The position numbers and the translations under genes are program-made. Of a DNA stretch of 64,000 nt, positions 59,249 through 64,000 are shown piece after piece; the first letter of the stretch is position 1, and each line of letters starts with the position of its first letter. Origin of the DNA: Streptomyces sp. CoH27 (GTDB lineage Bacteria; Actinomycetota; Actinomycetes; Streptomycetales; Streptomycetaceae); contig NZ_JAIQYY010000018.1 of assembly GCF_020181035.1 (NCBI RefSeq), positions 1-64,000 on the forward strand, written 5' to 3'. The notes below the pieces were generated by a model. That model had not been told where the DNA came from and did no database searches. It saw only the letters and a program-made list of their open reading frames with translations.

Positions 59249-62200
59249 ATGTCTACGCATCCCGCCCCCGCCCTCGGCACCCTCGCCCCCCGTCTGACCG
59301 AGCTGTCGCTGCGTGACGCGCACCGGCTCGGTCGGCGGCTTGAGGGCGCGCGCAAGATCCGTAAGCCGGAGGCCCGCGCCGCCGTCCTCGCCGAGATCGA
59401 GGCCGAGGTCGGCAAGGCCGAGGCCCGTATGGCCGAACGACGCGTCCGCGTGCCCGCCGTGTCGTACCCCGAGCAGCTGCCCGTCAGCCAGAAGAAGGCC
59501 GAGATCGCCGAGGCCATCCGCGATCACCAGGTCGTCATCGTCGCCGGTGAGACCGGGTCCGGCAAGACCACGCAGATCCCGAAGATCTGTATGGAGCTGG
59601 GCCGGGGCGTGCGCGGCATGATCGGGCACACCCAGCCCCGCCGTATCGCCGCCCGGACCGTCGCCGAGCGCGTGGCGGAGGAGCTGCGGACGACGCTCGG
59701 CGAGGCCGTCGGCTGGAAGGTCCGCTTCACCGACCAGGTGAACCCGGACGCCACGTTCATCAAGCTGATGACGGACGGCATCCTGCTCGCCGAGATCCAG
59801 ACCGACCGCGAGCTGCGCGCCTACGACACGATCATCATCGACGAGGCCCACGAGCGGTCTCTCAACATCGACTTCCTGCTCGGCTATCTGGCTCAGCTGC
59901 TGCCGAAGCGGCCGGACCTGAAGGTCGTCATCACCTCCGCGACCATCGACCCCGAGCGCTTCTCCCGGCACTTCGGGGACGCGCCGATCATCGAGGTCAG
60001 CGGCCGGACGTATCCGGTGGAGGTGCGCTACCGGCCCCTCCTCGAAGAGGATGCCGAGGACGCCGACCGGGACCAGATCACCGCGATCTGCGACGCGGTC
60101 GAGGAACTCCAGGCCGAGGGCCAGGGCGACATCCTCGTCTTCCTCTCCGGTGAGCGGGAGATCCGGGACACCGCCGACGCGCTGGAGAAGAAGAGGTACA
60201 GGTTCACCGAGATCCTGCCCCTCTACGCCCGGCTGTCGCACGCCGAGCAGCACCGGGTCTTCCAGCCGCACACCGGACGCAGGATCGTTCTGGCGACGAA
60301 CGTCGCCGAGACGTCCCTCACGGTCCCCGGCATCAAGTACGTCATCGACCCCGGCTTCGCCCGGATCAGCCGCTACAGCCACCGCACCAAGGTCCAGCGG
60401 CTGCCCATCGAGCCGGTCTCGCAGGCCAGCGCCAACCAGCGCAAGGGCCGCTGCGGCCGTACGTCCGACGGCATCTGCATCCGCCTCTACAGCGAGGACG
60501 ACTTCCTCGCCCGCCCGGAGTTCACGGACGCGGAGATCCTGCGTACGAACCTGGCCTCCGTCATCCTCCAGATGACCGCGGCCGGCCTCGGCGAGATCGA
60601 GAAGTTCCCCTTCATCGACCCGCCGGACCACCGCAACATCCGCGACGGCGTGCAGCTGCTGCAGGAGCTGGGCGCGCTGGATCCGGCGCAGAAGGACCCG
60701 CGCAAGCGGCTCACCGACACCGGCCGCAAGCTGGCCCAGCTGCCGGTCGACCCGCGGCTGGCCCGCATGGTCCTGGAGGCCGACAAGAACGGCTGTGTCC
60801 GCGAAGTCATGGTCATCGCCGCCGCGCTGTCCATCCAGGACCCGCGCGAACGCCCGGCCGACAAGCAGACCCAGGCCGACCAGCAGCACGCCCGCTTCAA
60901 GGACGAGACCAGCGACTTCCTCGCCTACCTGAACCTGTGGCGGTACGTCCGCGAGCAGCAGCGGGAGCGGGGGTCGTCGTCCTTCCGTCGGATGTGCAAG
61001 CAGGAGTACCTGAACTTCCTGCGCATCCGCGAATGGCAGGACATCTACCTCCAGCTGCGCACGGTCGCCAAGCAGATGGGTATCCACCTCGCCGAGGAGG
61101 ACGCTCCCAGCGACCGCATCCACACCTCCCTCCTCTCCGGCCTCCTCTCCCACATCGGGATGAAGGACGTGAAGGACGGCAACAAGAACGAGTACCTGGG
61201 CGCCCGCAACGCCAAGTTCGCGATCTTCCCGGGCTCGGCGCTGTTCAAGAAGCAGCCGAAGTTCGTGATGTCCGCCGAGCTCGTCGAGACCTCCCGTCTC
61301 TGGGCCCGGGTCAACGCCAAGATCGAACCGGAGTGGGTCGAGCCGCTCGCCGAGCACCTCCTGAAGCGGACGTACAGCGAACCGCACTGGGAGAAGGACC
61401 AGGCGGCCGTGATGGCGTACGAGAAGGTCACGCTGTACGGCGTCCCGATCGTCGCCCAGCGGAAGGTGAACTACGGCCGGATCGACCCCGGGACGAGCCG
61501 CGAGCTGTTCATCCGCAACGCGCTGGTCGAGGGCGACTGGCGCACGCACCACAAGTTCTTCGCCGACAACCGCAGGCTCCTCAGCGAGGTCGAGGAGCTG
61601 GAGCACCGGGCGCGGCGCCGGGACATCGTGGTCGACGACGACACGCTCTTCGACTTCTACGACCAGCGCGTCCCCGACCATGTGGTGTCGGGCGCCCACT
61701 TCGACTCCTGGTGGAAGCGGAAGCGGCACGAGCAGCCCGACTTTCTGGACTTCGAGCGGGAGATGCTCATCCGGGAGTCGGCGGAGGCGGTCACCAAGGC
61801 CGACTATCCGGACTCCTGGCGGCAGGGTCAGCTGAAGTTCCGGGTGACGTACCAGTTCGAGCCGGGCGCGGACGCGGACGGCGTGACGGTCCACATCCCG
61901 CTCCAGGTGCTCAACCAGGTCACGGACGAGGGCTTCGACTGGCAGATCCCGGGCCTGCGCGAGGAGGTGGTCACGGAGCTGATCCGCTCCCTCCCCAAGC
62001 CCGTCCGCCGTCACTACGTCCCCGCGCCGAACTACGCGAAGGCGTTCCTGGAGAAGGCGGTGCCCCTGCAGGAGCCGCTGCCGGTGACGATGGCGCGCGA
62101 GCTGAAGCGGATGGTCGGTGTCCCCTTCGAGGCGGAGGACTTCGACTGGTCGAAGGTCCCCGACCACCTCAAGATCACCTTCCGGATCGTGGACGAACGG

Positions 62201-63193
62201 CGGCGGAAGCTGGCCGAGGACAAGGATCTGGAGGCGCTGAAGCTCAGGCTGAAGCCGAAGGCCAGGCAGGCCCTGTCCCAGGCGGCCGCGGCGACCGCGT
62301 CCCGCGAGGGCGGGGAGTCGCTGGAGCGCAAGGGGCTGACCGACTGGACGATCGGCTCGCTGACGCGCGTCTTCGAGACGCGGCGGGCCGGCCAGCCGGT
62401 GAAGGCGTACCCGGCGCTGGTGGACGACGGCGACACGGTCTCGGTCCGGCTCTTCGACACGGAGGCCGAGCAGGCGGAGGCCATGTGGCAGGGCACCCGG
62501 CGGCTGATCCTGCGCAACATCCCGGTGAACCCGGCGAAGTTCGCGTCCGAGAAGCTGACCAATGCCCAGAAGCTGGCGCTCTCGGCGAATCCGCACGGCT
62601 CCGTCCAGGCGTTGTTCGACGACTGCGCGATGGCGGCGGCCGACAAGCTGATCGCGGACTTCGGCGGGCCTGTGTGGGACGAGGAGTCGTACCGGAAGCT
62701 GTACGACAAGGTCCGCGCGGAGATCGTGGACACGACGGTCCGTACGGTCGCCCAGGTGCAGCAGGTGCTGGCCGCCTGGCAGGCCTGTGAACGCCGTCTG
62801 AAGGCCACCCGCAGCCCCGCGCTGCTGGCGAACCTGACGGACGTCCGGGGGCAGTTGGACGCCCTCGTGAAGCCCGGCTTCGTGACGTGGGCCGGCATAC
62901 GCCGCCTGCCGGACCTGATGCGCTACCTGGTGGCGGCGGACCGCAGGCTCCAGCAGATGCCGACGAACGTCCAGCGGGACACCACGCGCATGGAGAAGGT
63001 CCACGAGATGCGGGACGAGTACGCCTGGCTCCTGGAACAGCTCCCGAAGGGCCGTCCGGTCCCCCAGGCGGTCCTGGACATCCGCTGGATGATCGAGGAG
63101 CTGAGGGTCAGCTACTTCGCCCACGCCCTCGGCACGGCCTACCCCGTCTCCGACAAGCGGATCGTGAAGGCGATCGACGCCGCTGTGCCGTAA
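59249..63193 (+). CDS. hrpA: ATP-dependent RNA helicase HrpA
   Basis: A 1314-residue DEAH-box helicase of full HrpA length. The core has GETGSGKTTQIPKICMELG (Walker A), TQPRRIAARTVAERVAEEL, DEAHERSLNIDFLLGYL (DEAH), TSATID, and the C-terminal QRKGRCGRTSDGICIRLYSE. HA2 and OB-fold domains follow, then the HrpA-specific C-terminal region (about 650-1310) with FDFYDQRVPDHVVSGAHFDS and the DUF3418-like end. It unwinds RNA and in E. coli helps resolve stalled ribosomes and process mRNA. ATG 59249 is clear. It is the largest gene in the window. Confidence 0.95.
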   Translation: MSTHPAPALGTLAPRLTELSLRDAHRLGRRLEGARKIRKPEARAAVLAEIEAEVGKAEARMAERRVRVPAVSYPEQLPVSQKKAEIAEAIRDHQVVIVAGETGSGKTTQIPKICMELGRGVRGMIGHTQPRRIAARTVAERVAEELRTTLGEAVGWKVRFTDQVNPDATFIKLMTDGILLAEIQTDRELRAYDTIIIDEAHERSLNIDFLLGYLAQLLPKRPDLKVVITSATIDPERFSRHFGDAPIIEVSGRTYPVEVRYRPLLEEDAEDADRDQITAICDAVEELQAEGQGDILVFLSGEREIRDTADALEKKRYRFTEILPLYARLSHAEQHRVFQPHTGRRIVLATNVAETSLTVPGIKYVIDPGFARISRYSHRTKVQRLPIEPVSQASANQRKGRCGRTSDGICIRLYSEDDFLARPEFTDAEILRTNLASVILQMTAAGLGEIEKFPFIDPPDHRNIRDGVQLLQELGALDPAQKDPRKRLTDTGRKLAQLPVDPRLARMVLEADKNGCVREVMVIAAALSIQDPRERPADKQTQADQQHARFKDETSDFLAYLNLWRYVREQQRERGSSSFRRMCKQEYLNFLRIREWQDIYLQLRTVAKQMGIHLAEEDAPSDRIHTSLLSGLLSHIGMKDVKDGNKNEYLGARNAKFAIFPGSALFKKQPKFVMSAELVETSRLWARVNAKIEPEWVEPLAEHLLKRTYSEPHWEKDQAAVMAYEKVTLYGVPIVAQRKVNYGRIDPGTSRELFIRNALVEGDWRTHHKFFADNRRLLSEVEELEHRARRRDIVVDDDTLFDFYDQRVPDHVVSGAHFDSWWKRKRHEQPDFLDFEREMLIRESAEAVTKADYPDSWRQGQLKFRVTYQFEPGADADGVTVHIPLQVLNQVTDEGFDWQIPGLREEVVTELIRSLPKPVRRHYVPAPNYAKAFLEKAVPLQEPLPVTMARELKRMVGVPFEAEDFDWSKVPDHLKITFRIVDERRRKLAEDKDLEALKLRLKPKARQALSQAAAATASREGGESLERKGLTDWTIGSLTRVFETRRAGQPVKAYPALVDDGDTVSVRLFDTEAEQAEAMWQGTRRLILRNIPVNPAKFASEKLTNAQKLALSANPHGSVQALFDDCAMAAADKLIADFGGPVWDEESYRKLYDKVRAEIVDTTVRTVAQVQQVLAAWQACERRLKATRSPALLANLTDVRGQLDALVKPGFVTWAGIRRLPDLMRYLVAADRRLQQMPTNVQRDTTRMEKVHEMRDEYAWLLEQLPKGRPVPQAVLDIRWMIEELRVSYFAHALGTAYPVSDKRIVKAIDAAVP

Positions 63194-63290
63194 TCACGCG
63201 TGTACAGGGGGTGAGTTCGACCAGGCGGCCCCACCTCCTGTACAGTCTCATCTCGCAGCGCAACGCACCAAGCCAAGCGCCGCGAAACCT

Positions 63291-63365
63291 GGTCCTGTGG
63301 AGCAGTTTGGAGTGCTCGCCACCCTGTCAAGGTGGAGGCCGCGGGTTCAAATCCCGTCAGGACCG
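63291..63365 (+). tRNA. tRNA-Asp (GTC), copy 2
   Basis: A 75-nt cloverleaf identical to 57369-57443. Upstream sequence differs apart from a few bases. Its T arm and 3' end are partly duplicated at 63462-63479. Confidence 0.95.
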
Positions 63366-63372
63366 CATCGAA

Positions 63373-63410
63373 GAAGGGCCCCGTATCCGACACCGGACGC
63401 GGGGCCCTTC
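63373..63410 (+). terminator. tRNA-Asp terminator, first copy
   Basis: GAAGGGCCCCGT ... GCGGGGCCCTTC, a stem of about 12 bp plus an inner TCCG/CGGA pairing, just after tRNA-Asp copy 2. Confidence 0.85.
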
Positions 63411-63486
63411 GCCATCCCCAAGCCCAAGCCGCGCCCGCGGCGCAGCCGCAATCAGACACAGCAAATCCCGTCAGGACCGCCTCGAA

Positions 63487-63524
63487 GAAGGGCCCCGTAT
63501 CCGACACCGGACGCGGGGCCCTTC
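63487..63524 (+). terminator. tRNA-Asp terminator, second copy
   Basis: Same hairpin as 63373-63410, displaced by exactly 114 bp in the tandem duplication. Confidence 0.85.
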
Positions 63525-63752
63525 CCCCATCCCCAAGCCCAGGCCGCGCCCGCGGCGCAGCCGGATGCGGGGCCCTTCGGTATTCCGTTTCGCCCGGCCC
63601 CGTGAAAGCGCTCCCGAGGTGGCCGCTGGAGCGTCCCCGCTGCCGTCGATGGCGAAACGAGCCCTCCCCCTTCCAGACCTCCTCTCGGCCCCCTCCAGGC
63701 CCCCCTGGAGCCCCTCGGCCCCACCACCCCGTCCCAGACCCCCCCGGTTCCC

Positions 63753-63781
63753 TTGACGGCGTCACATTCGGTCGGTACGCA
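63753..63781 (+). promoter_or_regulatory. Likely promoter of the CxxC protein gene
   Basis: TTGACG at 63753-63758, a 17-bp spacer, then TACGCA at 63776-63781. This fits a HrdB-type promoter with a 5' leader of about 40 bp. Confidence 0.45.
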
Positions 63782-63822
63782 GAAGGCAGGGCCTGCTTTC
63801 GCCGGGTCTCTGGAGGTGGGAT

Positions 63823-64000
63823 ATGGGGGCAATGGTCAGGCATGAGACGCGGGCGCTGTTGAGGGCGCATCTGGCGGCCGCCTCGTCCTACCGGCACCTC
63901 ACTCGCCACTGCGCCGTCTGCCATCACCTGCTGCGGCTGGCGATGGACGCCGCCCCGCGGACGCCGGACACGGATGACGACGGCGCCGGAGACGAAAGTC
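63823..64000 (+). CDS. Small CxxC protein, partial (possibly DUF6274)
   Basis: The first 59 residues of a protein running off the window. It begins MGAMVRHETRALLRAHLAAA and continues SSYRHLTRHCAVCHHLLRLA, with a CxxC motif flanked by His, like a small zinc or iron site. It resembles, from memory, streptomycete DUF6274 proteins; this needs a domain search. ATG 63823 has GGAGG 6 bp upstream. Confidence 0.7.
   Translation, partial: MGAMVRHETRALLRAHLAAASSYRHLTRHCAVCHHLLRLAMDAAPRTPDTDDDGAGDES

Larger units (their letters stand above)
63348..63575 (+). repeat. 114-bp tandem duplication of tRNA-Asp tail and terminator
   Basis: Two near-identical 114-bp units (63348-63461 and 63462-63575). Each has the last 18 nt of tRNA-Asp, the segment TCGAAGAAGGGCCCC, a long hairpin and a CCGCGCCCGCGGCGCAGCCG tail. 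A third partial unit follows, with GATGCGGGGCCCTTCGG. Confidence 0.9.

Noticed and set aside
58028..63124. A 1698-codon open frame opposite hrpA
   Set aside because: It mirrors the HrpA reading frame in GC-rich DNA, has no recognisable domain, and runs antisense to a fully conserved 1314-residue helicase.
63462..63480. Another tRNA-Asp
   Set aside because: Only the last 18 nt of the tRNA are present, as part of a 114-bp tandem duplication.

Overview
This is a high-GC actinobacterial chromosome segment, almost certainly Streptomyces. The evidence is GC-rich third codon positions, many GTG starts, several SpoIIE-type phosphatases, an ECF sigma factor fused to its own membrane module, an XRE/DUF5753 regulator, a streptomycete-type c-di-AMP riboswitch in front of a cell-wall hydrolase, and a perfect parS palindrome. 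From memory, the core gene order resembles the oriC-proximal region of Streptomyces genomes; this was not checked by alignment.

Core left arm (1-26 kb). A possible rRNA-operon leader on the minus strand (1-130) is followed by a MarR/MFS divergent pair, a PAS-SpoIIE-HATPase phosphatase, a type II NADH dehydrogenase-like flavoprotein, a TetR regulator, the membrane-anchored ECF sigma factor with an NPCBM domain, an asparagine-synthase-like protein, an HTH/TPR-like regulator, an L-2-hydroxyglutarate oxidase-like enzyme, TrmB, a PrsW-like protease, an aldo/keto reductase, an M23 peptidase under a c-di-AMP riboswitch, a second SpoIIE phosphatase and initiator tRNA-Met. Next come a small riboflavin-related locus (domain-inverted RibD-like protein, MarR regulator, RibA) with shared palindromes, and a TetR-controlled FMN-reductase/MFS pair with two operator palindromes.

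Transition (26-31 kb). A DUF1259 protein, a two-HTH AsnC regulator, an M20 peptidase and an MFS exporter. One base (29674) appears to have removed both the M20 stop and the MFS start. The AsnC/M20/MFS block splits a sequence related to the region just left of the intact tRNA-Lys gene.

Integrated element (31.18-50.2 kb). A 49-bp perfect repeat of the tRNA-Lys(TTT) 3' part bounds about 19 kb. It carries a tyrosine integrase, an excisionase-like protein, an XRE regulator, a DUF3631 replication-type ATPase, a DUF2637 Spd-like membrane protein, a frameshifted mobC and a relaxase. No FtsK/TraB translocase is visible, so it looks mobilisable rather than self-transmissible. Its cargo has two parts. 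One is an operon with a 44-residue peptide, a JmjC/cupin oxygenase, an aldo/keto reductase, an APH-fold kinase and a frameshifted Nudix gene; this is the best candidate here for an undescribed, RiPP-like system. The other is a stress-signalling-like cluster of two DUF5994 proteins, a SpoIIE phosphatase and a STAS-GNAT fusion.

Core right arm (50-64 kb). tRNA-Lys, an APC permease, a DEAD-box helicase with a long RD/RG tail, a lipoprotein, a small zincin, a membrane metallophosphoesterase, a tRNA-Glu/Asp/Phe cluster containing parS, a DivIVA-like small protein with a membrane partner, a TolB-like secreted protein, HrpA, a second identical tRNA-Asp with a 114-bp tandem duplication of its tail and terminator, and the start of a small CxxC protein running off the window.
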